NCBI RefSeq assembly: GCF_014384705.1
Contig: NZ_JACRSN010000007.1
Location: 1-64,000 of the forward strand
Direction: 5' to 3'
Length of the DNA: 64,000 nucleotides
From: Yeguia hominis
GTDB taxonomy: Bacteria; Bacillota; Clostridia; Oscillospirales; Acutalibacteraceae
Shown: in pieces, positions 51,219 through 59,678 of the stretch
Numbering within the stretch: the first letter of the stretch is position 1
Layout of the letters: every line of letters begins with the position of its first letter
Notes under the pieces: generated by a model
What the model saw: only the letters and a program-made list of their open reading frames with translations
Told to the model about the DNA's origin: nothing
The model's database searches: none
Made by a program: the position numbers and the translations under genes

Positions 51219-52742
51219 ATGAACTATCTAATCGGAACGGACATTGGAACTTCCGGGACAAAATCCATTCTCATGGACACGGAGGGCAATTTAATCGCGC
51301 AGGATTTACAGGAATATGACGTCCTGACACCAAAGCCGCTTTGGGCGGAGCAGTGGCCGGATGTTTGGGTGGAAGCGACAAAGACTTCGATCCGGAACGC
51401 GCGGGAGAAGGCCGGGGTTTCTCCGGAAGATATCAAGGGAATTGCTATCAGCGGCCTATATGGCGGATCGGGAATCCCGGTGGATGAACATATGAAGCCT
51501 GTGCGTCCGTGTCTGATTTGGATGGACCGCCGCGCGACGGAACAGGAAAAATGGGTCAAAGAAACCATCGGCGAAGAAAAAATGCGCGCCATTACGCACA
51601 ACGGCATCGATCCCTACTACGGCTATTTGAAGATCCTTTGGGTGAAGGATAATGAGCCGGAAAATTGGGCCAAAACAAAGCTGTTCCTTCCGCCGAATGC
51701 GTATACCATTTATGAACTGACCGGTGCGGTGACGATTGACTACTCTTCTGCCGGCAATATCGGCGGTATTTTTGATATGAACACCAAAACCTGGTCGTAC
51801 GAGCTGATGGATGAAATGGGAATTCCGCGCAGCATGATGCCGGAACGTCTGGTGGAATGCACAGAAGTTGTAGGAACTCTGACAGCGCAGGCAGCAGCAG
51901 AGATGGGCCTTAAAGAAGGAACGCCGGTTATCTCCGGCGGCGTTGACTGCGGTGCGGCTTCTCTGGGCCTTGGCGTGTTCGAACCCGGTGTGTATGCAGC
52001 GGCAATCGGAACTTCCATGTGTGCGGCTCTGGTGCATGCAGACACGATCAAAGGAAAGAATTTGACAGAATGGCCGTATGTGATTGAGCCGAAGCGGCTT
52101 TCCTATCTGTTCGGCGGAAGCGCTACAGCCGGCGCGCTGATCAAATGGTTCCGCGATAACTTTGCGGAGCTGGAGAAAGAGGCGGAGTTGGCGGGCGGCG
52201 AAAATGCCTATGCTGTACTGGATCGGAAGGCTGCGCAGATTGCGCCGGGCTCCGAGGGCCTCATTGTTCTGCCGTATTTTATGGGAGAGCGCGGACCGGT
52301 TTGGGATACGGATGCCAAGGGAACCATTTTTGGTCTTTCTCTGACACATACCAAAGCGCATGTTTACCGCGCGTTTTTGGAAACCGTCGCGTATTCGCTG
52401 CGCCACACGATGGAGTGCACGAGTGACGATTTGGGCGAATACATTCTGATTGCCGGTGGCGTTGCCAAGTCGAAGGTTTGGCGTCAGATCTTTGCGGACG
52501 TGACCGGATATCCGGTTGTGTGCCCGATTCATGATGTTGAGGCAAATTTGGGCGACGTTATGCTTGCCGGAATTGCAACCGGCCTTTTGACCTTCGACGA
52601 TGTGAAAAAGTGGCAGGTGCTCGGCGACCGGATTCAGCCGAACCCGGAGGCGCACGAGAAATACAACCGATACTATGCACTGTACCGGAAACTTTATCAG
52701 GATTTAAAAGAGGATATGCGGACATTGTCCGAAATCCGATAA
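51219..52742 (+). CDS. FGGY-family carbohydrate kinase (xylulokinase-like)
   Basis: 507 residues. LIGTDIGTSGTKSILMDTEGN is the N-terminal phosphate-binding loop, IWMDRRA follows, and the C-terminal FGGY signature region reads RAFLETVAYSLRHTM...LIAGGVAKSKVWRQIFADV. It would phosphorylate the keto-sugar made by the dehydrogenase upstream; the sugar is not identified. GGAGG precedes the ATG by 6 bases. Confidence 0.9.
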   Translation: MNYLIGTDIGTSGTKSILMDTEGNLIAQDLQEYDVLTPKPLWAEQWPDVWVEATKTSIRNAREKAGVSPEDIKGIAISGLYGGSGIPVDEHMKPVRPCLIWMDRRATEQEKWVKETIGEEKMRAITHNGIDPYYGYLKILWVKDNEPENWAKTKLFLPPNAYTIYELTGAVTIDYSSAGNIGGIFDMNTKTWSYELMDEMGIPRSMMPERLVECTEVVGTLTAQAAAEMGLKEGTPVISGGVDCGAASLGLGVFEPGVYAAAIGTSMCAALVHADTIKGKNLTEWPYVIEPKRLSYLFGGSATAGALIKWFRDNFAELEKEAELAGGENAYAVLDRKAAQIAPGSEGLIVLPYFMGERGPVWDTDAKGTIFGLSLTHTKAHVYRAFLETVAYSLRHTMECTSDDLGEYILIAGGVAKSKVWRQIFADVTGYPVVCPIHDVEANLGDVMLAGIATGLLTFDDVKKWQVLGDRIQPNPEAHEKYNRYYALYRKLYQDLKEDMRTLSEIR

Positions 52743-52756
52743 GGAAAAAGTGCGGT

Positions 52757-52790
52757 TGCGGGCACGCAGCAATTGCTGCGTGCCCGCAAT
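52757..52790 (+). repeat. Perfect 34-bp palindrome between the kinase and ROK genes
   Basis: Each 17-bp half (TTGCGGGCACGCAGCAA) is the exact reverse complement of the other. It has no T tract and ends 4 bases before the ROK gene's GGAAAGGAGGG. Possible roles: operator, processing site or partial terminator. Confidence 0.9.
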
Positions 52791-52809
52791 TTGGAAAGGA
52801 GGGAGTTCC

Positions 52810-53931
52810 TTGCCGGAAAAAACCTTGAATCAAAAACTGAAACAGTTTAACCGGCAGAAAATCTTCCATTGCCTGATGCAGGAAGGCCCTTGCACCAAGC
52901 AGGAGCTCGTGAGCCGTTTAGGGCTGAGTCTGCCGACGATCAATCAAAATTTATCAGAACTTGCCGGTCTGATTCGGGAATCCGGAAGTGTCGGCAATAC
53001 CGGCGGACGCCGGGCAAAGCTGTATGAGATCGACGACCAGTCCAGGCTGGCGGTTGGTTTGGATATTACAAAAAACTGTATTACAGCGGTTCTGGTTGAT
53101 TTAAGCGGTACAGTCGTTCACACGGAACGCCTTCCGTATCCGTTTGTGCTGGGGGAAGCCTATGCACGTGCGCTTGCAGACCTGGTTGCTTCCAGCCTTT
53201 CTGCAGTAGGCGCTGTGCCGGAGCAGATCCTTGGTGTAGGAATTGCGGTGCCCGGCCTTGTGACCGAAGATCGAAAACGAATTTACTATGGGAAAATTTT
53301 AAACTTTACGGGACGGACGGTCGAGGACTTCAGCCGGTTTCTGCCGTATCCCGTGACGCTGGAAAACGACGCCAACGCCGCCGGATTTGCAGAGGTATGG
53401 AGCTGCAAGAACCTCGGGAACGCGTTTTATATTTCTCTTTGCAACAACATCGGCGGGTCGGTGTTGATTCAAAATGAAATCTACACCGGCATCCATCAGC
53501 GCGCCGGAGAAATCGGGCACATGACCATTGTTCCGGACGGACGCGTGTGCTACTGCGGTAAGCGCGGATGCTTTGAGACTTACTGCGCTGCGACCATTCT
53601 TTCCGATTTGGCAGGCGGAAGCCTTTCCGGCTTTTTTTCGCTGCTCAAATCCGGGAACTTGCGTGCATCCGCTGTCTGGCAGGAATATCTGCAGGCGCTA
53701 GCTATTGCGGTCAACAATATTCACATGCTGTTTGACTGCGATGTCATTCTAGGAGGATATGTTGGCGCCTACATGGAACCGTATCTGCCGGAGCTTCAGA
53801 AGCTGGCTGCAGATCGCAATACATTCGCATCAGACGCCGCGTATATCCGCGTTTGCCGCTATCAGACAGAAGCGCCTGCGGCCGGTGCGGCGCTGCCGTA
53901 TATTGACCGATTCCGAAAAAGTTTGCGATAA
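52810..53931 (+). CDS. ROK-family transcriptional regulator
   Basis: 373 residues, TTG start 5 bases after GGAGGGAGT. N-terminal helix-turn-helix at 12-60 (QKIFHCLMQEGPCTKQELVSRLGLSLPTINQNLSEL), then the ROK sugar-binding domain with the zinc motif CYCGKRGCFETYCA and EIGHMTIVP. It senses a sugar or its phosphate and represses. As the third gene of the operon it probably controls the dehydrogenase and kinase. Confidence 0.92.
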   Translation: MPEKTLNQKLKQFNRQKIFHCLMQEGPCTKQELVSRLGLSLPTINQNLSELAGLIRESGSVGNTGGRRAKLYEIDDQSRLAVGLDITKNCITAVLVDLSGTVVHTERLPYPFVLGEAYARALADLVASSLSAVGAVPEQILGVGIAVPGLVTEDRKRIYYGKILNFTGRTVEDFSRFLPYPVTLENDANAAGFAEVWSCKNLGNAFYISLCNNIGGSVLIQNEIYTGIHQRAGEIGHMTIVPDGRVCYCGKRGCFETYCAATILSDLAGGSLSGFFSLLKSGNLRASAVWQEYLQALAIAVNNIHMLFDCDVILGGYVGAYMEPYLPELQKLAADRNTFASDAAYIRVCRYQTEAPAAGAALPYIDRFRKSLR

Positions 53932-53993
53932 TCGGCGGGCCGAGACGGTTCGTTCTGGAAAGAGAACCGTTCGTAAAACTGTGAAATAATGAA

Positions 53994-54033
53994 GAAGGCC
54001 TCTCTGAACATTCTGTCCAGAGAGGCCTTCTTT
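53994..54033. terminator. Convergent terminator between the ROK gene and MATE 3
   Basis: 13-bp stem GAAGGCCTCTCTG/CAGAGAGGCCTTC, 11-base loop, then TTTAC. It touches the MATE gene's stop. Confidence 0.88.
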
Positions 54034-55441
54034 ACGTGGTGCGCCTTCTTTTACGCCGAACCCGCTCTTCCGGCGCAAATCCATTGTGCGCAATTCTGCG
54101 GCGAAGCCAGCCGCCGTGCAAGTAATAGAAAATATACAGAAGTGAAGTAACGGCCCAGGAAATCGGATAACTGAGCACAATGGTTTCCATGGTGTTCCAG
54201 ACCGGCAGCGCGGCGTAGACCCAAACAATTCGCAAAACGCAGATGCCAAGGCAGGTAATGAGCGTCGGCAAAAGGGAATCTCCGGTTCCGCGCACTGCGC
54301 CGGAAAGAATTTCGACGCAGACATATGTAAAATAAAGCGGCGCTAAAGTCCGGATAACCGCTTCGCCTTGTGCAATAACTGCGGGATCGTCCGAAAAAAT
54401 CGAGAGAATCGGTTTGCCTGCGAGCAGCATCAAAGCGCTCATTCCGGCTGCGGCAAGGAAGGCCATCACCATACAGACCCGGACGCTTTTTCGAATGCGT
54501 GCATATTGCTGCGCGCCAAAGTTCTGTCCGACAAAGGTCGTCACAGAAACGCCGAACGCGCCCATAACCATCCAGAAGATGGCGTCAATCTTTCCGTTTG
54601 CGGCCCAGGCCGCAATGACATCTGTGCCGAAATGATTGACAGAGGACTGGATGAGAATATTGGAAAGATTATACATAGCAGACTGCAAGCCGGCGGGAAA
54701 TCCAATTTGAATAATATTAATCAGAATATGGCGGGTGAACCGAATTTCTTTCCATTCCATGTGGTACGCTTCTTTTGTCCGCACAAGAACCAGGAGAACC
54801 AAAATGGCGCTGACCACCTGGGAAAGGACGGTTGCAATCGCTGCGCCGGTTACGCCAAGCTTGAAAACTACGACAAACAATAAATCGAGCACAAGATTGG
54901 TCAGGCAGCAGATGATGAGAAAATAGAGCGGGCGCCGGGAATCTCCAACTGCACGCAGAATGCCGGAGCCGATGTTGTAGATCATTGAAGGAATCATGCC
55001 GACAAAATAGATCCGGATGTAGGTGCTGGCATACGGCAGAACATCTTCTGGCGTATCCATCAGCCGCAGGGCAAGCGGAGATCCGAAAATGCCGATGACC
55101 ATGAAAATGGCGCCGCCGGCAATTGCGAGCGCAATGGAGGTATGGACGGCAAGGCCGACTTCCCGGTCGCGCCGCGCGCCATAATACTGGGAAATGATCA
55201 CGGTTGCGCCCGAAGAAAGGCCGACAAAAAAGCCGACCAGAAGATTGATCAGCGTGCCGGTTGTTCCGCCGACTGCGGCAAGCGCTTCTTTTCCGACAAA
55301 TTTTCCGACAATGATCGCATCGACTGTATTGTATAACTGCTGAAAAAACGTTCCGAGCAGGATCGGAAAAAAGAACAGAAGCAGTTGTTTCCAAATGACG
55401 CCTTCTGTGATCCCGCGCGTGTTTTTTTGAGCTTGCTGCAT
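54032..55441 (-). CDS. MATE-family multidrug efflux transporter (3 of 3)
   Basis: 469 residues, about 12 membrane spans. FFPILLGTFFQQLYNTVDAIIVGKFVGKEALAAVGGTT near residues 19-57 and GVSVTTFVGQNFGAQQYARIRKS in the second half fit MATE. Closest in pattern to MATE 2 of this window, so the two may be old paralogs. AAAAGAAGG precedes the ATG by about 8 bases. It is a single-gene unit; the 184 bp upstream show no supported gene. Confidence 0.92.
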   Translation of the reverse strand: MQQAQKNTRGITEGVIWKQLLLFFFPILLGTFFQQLYNTVDAIIVGKFVGKEALAAVGGTTGTLINLLVGFFVGLSSGATVIISQYYGARRDREVGLAVHTSIALAIAGGAIFMVIGIFGSPLALRLMDTPEDVLPYASTYIRIYFVGMIPSMIYNIGSGILRAVGDSRRPLYFLIICCLTNLVLDLLFVVVFKLGVTGAAIATVLSQVVSAILVLLVLVRTKEAYHMEWKEIRFTRHILINIIQIGFPAGLQSAMYNLSNILIQSSVNHFGTDVIAAWAANGKIDAIFWMVMGAFGVSVTTFVGQNFGAQQYARIRKSVRVCMVMAFLAAAGMSALMLLAGKPILSIFSDDPAVIAQGEAVIRTLAPLYFTYVCVEILSGAVRGTGDSLLPTLITCLGICVLRIVWVYAALPVWNTMETIVLSYPISWAVTSLLYIFYYLHGGWLRRRIAHNGFAPEERVRRKRRRTT

Positions 55442-55625
55442 GTAAAAACCTTCTTTTGCTAAATAATCAGAGTTCTATAGAAATCCCGGGCGTCAGACGC
55501 TTGCCGGCGAGGTTCTCCGAAGTATCGCCGCGATGAAAATCCGCACAAAATAGGGAATCCGGGAAGAAAAACGCAAAACGGACAAATTTCGCCGTCGGGT
55601 TGCCAGCAGAAGTTTAGAAAAAGGC

Positions 55626-56141
55626 TTAAGCGTCTACCAGAATGCCGAGTTCCCGCAAGGAAGCCTCGATCCGGGCAAAATCTTCTGCATGTTCCGTGCG
55701 GATCCGATGTGTGTGAAAGCCCTCCGTCAGGGCGCTCAGCGGTTTGGCCGTGGAGGCGCCAAGCTGCTCGAGAAACAGATTGGCGTCATAGCGGGAACGG
55801 ATATTGAGCGAGGCAGAGAGCAGACCGTAAATCGGATGGTCAATCGAAACATCGAGGACAACCCCGCCGTTGTCGACGATCCGATAAAACTCTTCCCGAA
55901 TAGCTTCGCTGCCGTGCTGGCACAGGATGATGCCGGTGTAGCCGTCCGGCTCCTGCTTTTCTAAAAGATATCCGCGCGGCGTCGAGAGAATGTTATGCCC
56001 CTGCGCGCGCAAGAGTGCAATATCAGAGACAATAATCTGCCGGCTGACTTCCAATTTTTCCGCCATTTGAGATGCATTTAAAGATTCCATGCGGCCTTCA
56101 AGCATAGAAAGAATCGTTTTCCGCCGTTTTTCGGTGTTCAT
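55626..56141 (-). CDS. niaR: Niacin-responsive repressor NiaR (HTH plus 3H domain)
   Basis: 171 residues. HTH_11 at about 4-55 (RRKTILSMLEGRMESLNASQMAEKLEVSRQIIVSDIALLR) and a 3H domain with its three histidines (DVSIDHPIYG, EGFHTHRIRTEH). NiaR binds niacin and represses NAD salvage genes. The ATG at MNTEKRR follows GGGGGGAAA. It is divergent from a nicotinamidase-like gene and the NiaX-type transporter, its expected targets. Confidence 0.9.
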   Translation of the reverse strand: MNTEKRRKTILSMLEGRMESLNASQMAEKLEVSRQIIVSDIALLRAQGHNILSTPRGYLLEKQEPDGYTGIILCQHGSEAIREEFYRIVDNGGVVLDVSIDHPIYGLLSASLNIRSRYDANLFLEQLGASTAKPLSALTEGFHTHRIRTEHAEDFARIEASLRELGILVDA

Positions 56142-56246
56142 CTTTGCTTTCCCCCCTGTCAAACAAGACGAACGAATTTTAGGTTCTAATTCTTATCATA
56201 ACAAAAAACAATCTTCTTTTCTACAGGAAGATTGGAAATTTTTCTA

Positions 56247-56298
56247 TTGCAATTTTTTGGGAAACAAGGTATCATATGCAATGACAGGTGTCAAGACA
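56247..56298 (+). promoter_or_regulatory. Promoter of the nicotinamidase-like/niaX operon with NiaR-type operator
   Basis: TTGCAA, 17 bases, TATCAT (56270-56275). At the expected start of transcription lies ACAGG followed by TGTCAAGACA (56289-56298), a palindrome of the kind reported for NiaR sites. The match is from memory of the family, not an alignment. Confidence 0.7.
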
Positions 56299-56318
56299 AT
56301 AAAAAGGAGGCTCTTTGC

Positions 56319-56873
56319 ATGGAAAAGACAAAAACAGCAATTTTGGTTGTCGATATGCTCAACGATTTCGTGACCGGAGCGCTTAAATGCGACCGCGGAC
56401 TGGCGATTGTGCCCAAAACAGCGGAATTGCTGAAATCTGCGCGGGAGAACGGCGTGCCGGTGATTTTCTGCAATGACGCACACTTAAAAGGAATTGACCA
56501 CGAGCTGAAGCTTTGGGGAGATCACGCAATTGCCGGAACGGAAGGCGCACAGGTGATTCCGGAACTGGGTCTGTGCGAGAAAGATTATGTGGTTCCCAAA
56601 CGCCGCTACAGCGGATTTTTCCGGACAGATCTCGAGCTGCTGTTAAAAGAATTGGGCGTAGAGACCGTTGTGATGACCGGCCTGCATACGCATATGTGTG
56701 TGCGGCATACGAGCGCGGATGCATATTGCCTGGGATTTGAAGTGGCAGTTGCAAGCGATGCAACGGATGCGTTTACCGAGGCGGATTATCAAAACGGGAT
56801 GGAATATCTCAAGGCCGTCTACGGCGCAAAAGTCTACACAGTGGACGAATTAAAGGAGATCTTTTCTGCCTGA
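56319..56873 (+). CDS. pncA: Isochorismatase-family hydrolase, probable nicotinamidase
   Basis: 184 residues. Catalytic Asp in ILVVDMLNDF, Lys in YVVPKRRYSGF and Cys in GLHTHMCVRHTSADA give the hydrolase triad. Placement under a NiaR-type operator, before a NiaX-type transporter, suggests nicotinamide to nicotinate conversion. The symbol rests on context; other cysteine hydrolases of this fold look alike. AAAAGGAGG is 9 bases before the ATG. Confidence 0.82.
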   Translation: MEKTKTAILVVDMLNDFVTGALKCDRGLAIVPKTAELLKSARENGVPVIFCNDAHLKGIDHELKLWGDHAIAGTEGAQVIPELGLCEKDYVVPKRRYSGFFRTDLELLLKELGVETVVMTGLHTHMCVRHTSADAYCLGFEVAVASDATDAFTEADYQNGMEYLKAVYGAKVYTVDELKEIFSA

Positions 56874-56905
56874 GGTGGACTGAAACATGAGGAGAGGGAA
56901 AACAA

Positions 56906-57466
56906 ATGAAAAAGAACGGGATTCTGTACATGGTTATCTCGGCGCTATTGTGTGCTTTGGGAATTTTGATTCCCATAGTGATGCCGAAAATTGAAATTGG
57001 GCCGATGTCCTTTACGCTTGCGAGTCACGTGCCGATTTTTATCGCGATGTTTATTTCGTTGCCCGTGGCAATTGCAGTGTCTCTTGTTACAACGGTCGGC
57101 TTTTTCTTCGCCGGATTTCCTATGGTGGTCGTACTCCGGGCGCTGAGCCAGATTGTATTTGTTTTGGTTGGGACCCTGATGCTGAAGAAAAAGGGGACTT
57201 TGATTGCGTCTTGGAAGACCGGCGTTCCGTTTGGCCTGTTTCTCGCGGTGATTCATGCAGCCTTTGAAGTGATCGTGGTGGCAGGATTCTATTTTGGCGG
57301 TTCTTTAGGCGAACAATTCTATCAGAACGGGTTTATCATGTCGGTTCTACTGCTGGTCGGCGTGGGGACAATCGCACACAGCATGGTGGATTATGCGATT
57401 TCCGTTTTGATCTGGAAACCGTGTCAGCATGTGATCCGGATTCCGGTTTACGCCAAGGTATCGTGA
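56906..57466 (+). CDS. niaX: Niacin ECF transporter S component (NiaX-like)
   Basis: 186 residues, six membrane spans. ISALLCALGILIPIVMPKIEIGPMSFTLASHVPIFIAMFI at the start is the S-component pattern, and TIAHSMVDYAISVLIWKPC near the end fits the niacin-type family. It would bind niacin and join the shared ECF ATPase module, which is elsewhere. GAGAGGG is about 9 bases upstream. It follows the nicotinamidase-like gene by 32 bp. Confidence 0.8.
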   Translation: MKKNGILYMVISALLCALGILIPIVMPKIEIGPMSFTLASHVPIFIAMFISLPVAIAVSLVTTVGFFFAGFPMVVVLRALSQIVFVLVGTLMLKKKGTLIASWKTGVPFGLFLAVIHAAFEVIVVAGFYFGGSLGEQFYQNGFIMSVLLLVGVGTIAHSMVDYAISVLIWKPCQHVIRIPVYAKVS

Positions 57467-57575
57467 ATCCCCAAAAATGAAAAAAGAAAGCGCATCGGGT
57501 TTTCGCTGGAAAACGCGGTGCGTTTTTGTGATGCCGGAAAAAAGATGGGGAATAGTAAATGCGGGAGGTGAGCTG

Positions 57576-57857
57576 GTGCAGGGGGAAAACTATGAATTCG
57601 ATGTCGACATCCGGAAAATCCCGGATCTGGACGGCGCATATGTGGAAATTCCGTTTGATGTAAAGGCTGCGTTTGGAAGACGGCACGTGAAAGTGCACGC
57701 GACATTTGACGGCGTTGCCTACGATGGACAAATTGTCCGATGGGGGATGCCCCGTCCGATTTTGCGGGTGCGCAAAGAGATTCGCAAGCAAATTCGGAAG
57801 CAGCCGGGCGATCTCGTTCATGTGACGATAACCGCGCGGCAGGATCCCAGAAAATGA
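57576..57857 (+). CDS. DUF1905-family protein
   Basis: 93 residues. NYEFDVDIRKIPDLDGAYVEIPFDVKAAFGRRHVKVHATFDGVAYDGQIVR and KQPGDLVHVTI match DUF1905, a beta-barrel family of unknown function. GTG start chosen because GGGAGGTG lies 8 bases upstream; an upstream ATG (57531) is less likely, as residues before 57576 do not fit the family. Confidence 0.82.
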   Translation: MQGENYEFDVDIRKIPDLDGAYVEIPFDVKAAFGRRHVKVHATFDGVAYDGQIVRWGMPRPILRVRKEIRKQIRKQPGDLVHVTITARQDPRK

Positions 57858-57880
57858 AAAGATTCGCAGAAAAATACCAA

Positions 57881-57930
57881 AGAGCCGGGCAGCAAAACGA
57901 AGGTTGTTTTGCTGCCCGGCTCTCAAAATA
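57881..57930. terminator. Convergent terminator, 18-bp perfect stem
   Basis: AGAGCCGGGCAGCAAAAC and its exact complement, loop GAAGGTT. It separates the DUF1905 gene from the ABC exporter genes; on the minus strand TTTGGTATTTTTC follows. Confidence 0.9.
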
Positions 57931-57938
57931 TAAGAGTT

Positions 57939-59678
57939 CTATTTTGAAAATTGGCTGTTGTATAATTTCGCATAGAATCCGTTTTGGGCAAGGAGAGCCG
58001 CATGATTGCCCTGTTCGACGATGTGTCCGTCGCGCATCACAAGAATGCTGTCGGCATTTTGTATGGTCGAGAGCCGGTGTGCAACCAGAAAGCTGGTTCT
58101 GCCTTCCATCATCCGCTGAAACGCCTGCTGGATTTTTAGCTCGGTTCGGGTGTCGATCGACGAAGTCGCTTCGTCGAGGATCAGCATCGGCGGAAGCGAA
58201 AGCATGACGCGCGCAATGCAGAGCAGCTGTTTTTGCCCTTGCGAGAGCGTTCCGCCATCCTCGGAAAGCGGCGTGTCATACCCCTGCGGCAGTTTCCGGA
58301 TAAACCCGTCTGCGTAGGCTGCTTTGGCAGCGGCGATGATTTCTGCTTCAGAAGCATCGGGCTTTCCGTAAGCGATATTTTCCCGGACGGTTCCGCTGCT
58401 AAGCCAGGTTTCCTGCAGAACCATGCCGTAAGATCCCCGCAGACTGTCGCGGGTGATGGAATCAACCGGATATCCGCTGACAAGAATTTTTCCGGCAGTG
58501 ACATCATAAAACCGCATCAGCAGGTTTATCATGGTCGTTTTTCCGCATCCGGTCGGCCCGACAATGGCAATGCGCTGCCCGCTTGCTACAGAAAGGTTGA
58601 AATCCTCAATCAGCGGGACTTCCGGCCGGTACGAAAAATAGACATGGCGAAGGTCGACGGTGCCGTCGGGAGAGGAGAGAACCGGTGCGTCCGGTGCGTC
58701 CGGCGTTTGTCTGGGCTCTTCAATCAGGTGGAAAACCCGTTCCGCAGAGGCCAGCGCATTTTGCAGCTCTGTAATTACACCGGAAATCTCATTAAACGGT
58801 TTGGTGTACTGGTTGGCATAGGTCAGAAAGCAGGAAAGCTGCCCGACAGAAATGCCGCCGCTGATTGCAAACAGCGCGCCGACAATTCCGACGCCGGTAT
58901 AGACAAGACCGTTGACGAAGCGGGTACAGGGGTTGGTCAGAGAGGAGAAGAAAACGGCTTTGCGGCCGCAGATTTCCAGCCGTTCATTGATGGCGTCAAA
59001 TTGCGTCTGGGCGTGGCTCTCGTATCCGAACGCCTTCACGACCTGCGCATTTCCGACAAGCTCTTCCACGAGGGCGGTCATTTCTCCGCGCGCCTGGGAC
59101 TGCTTGTAAAACTGGTCATAGGTGTGTTTGGCGATGAAGGCGGCCACAAACAGGGAAAGCGGTGTGATCAGAGCGACGACAAGAGAGATGGGAAGGTTGA
59201 TCGAGATCATAAAGCCGAGCGTTCCGGCGATCGTGATGACACCGGTGAAAAGCTGCGAAAACCCCATCAGAAGGCCGTCGGAAAACTGGTCGACGTCGGT
59301 TGTGATCCGGCTGATCGTTTCACCGTATTGTTTGGTGTCGAGATATCGCAGCGGAAGTTCCGATACGGTTTCAAATGCGCGCGTCCGTAAATCCTGTACA
59401 ACGCGAAAGGTCACGTGGTTGTGGCAGAGATTCATCAGCCATTGTGAGAATGCGGTGCCTACGGTTACAAGAGCAAGCTTTCCTAAAATCGGCAGAAGCG
59501 CACGGAAGTCGACCTGCCCGGGTCCGATGAGCGCGTCGACACCGTTTCCGATCAAAAGCGGTGCGTAGAGCGTCAGCGCAACACTGCAGATTGCGAACAG
59601 GATCGAAAGAGACAGGATATGCCAGTATGGACGCAGCAGGTGCAGAATTTTTCGAAAGAGCGCAGGATTATGCTTCAC
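57939..59678 (-). CDS. ABC exporter subunit with a canonical ATP site (heterodimer partner B)
   Basis: 579 residues, GTG start 9 bases after GAGGAGG. Six membrane spans then an ATPase with Walker A GPTGCGKTT, signature LSQGQKQ, Walker B LILDEATSSID and H-loop LVAHRLS. The signature is LSQGQ, not the usual LSGGQ. It overlaps the upstream exporter gene by 11 bp, so the two form a heterodimer of the BmrCD/TM287-288 type. Substrate unknown (drug or lipid export is typical). Confidence 0.92.
   Translation of the reverse strand: MKHNPALFRKILHLLRPYWHILSLSILFAICSVALTLYAPLLIGNGVDALIGPGQVDFRALLPILGKLALVTVGTAFSQWLMNLCHNHVTFRVVQDLRTRAFETVSELPLRYLDTKQYGETISRITTDVDQFSDGLLMGFSQLFTGVITIAGTLGFMISINLPISLVVALITPLSLFVAAFIAKHTYDQFYKQSQARGEMTALVEELVGNAQVVKAFGYESHAQTQFDAINERLEICGRKAVFFSSLTNPCTRFVNGLVYTGVGIVGALFAISGGISVGQLSCFLTYANQYTKPFNEISGVITELQNALASAERVFHLIEEPRQTPDAPDAPVLSSPDGTVDLRHVYFSYRPEVPLIEDFNLSVASGQRIAIVGPTGCGKTTMINLLMRFYDVTAGKILVSGYPVDSITRDSLRGSYGMVLQETWLSSGTVRENIAYGKPDASEAEIIAAAKAAYADGFIRKLPQGYDTPLSEDGGTLSQGQKQLLCIARVMLSLPPMLILDEATSSIDTRTELKIQQAFQRMMEGRTSFLVAHRLSTIQNADSILVMRDGHIVEQGNHAALLAQNGFYAKLYNSQFSK

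Noticed and set aside
51456..52655. 399-codon open frame antisense to the FGGY kinase
   Set aside because: Shadow frame rich in Arg, His and Cys with no domain.
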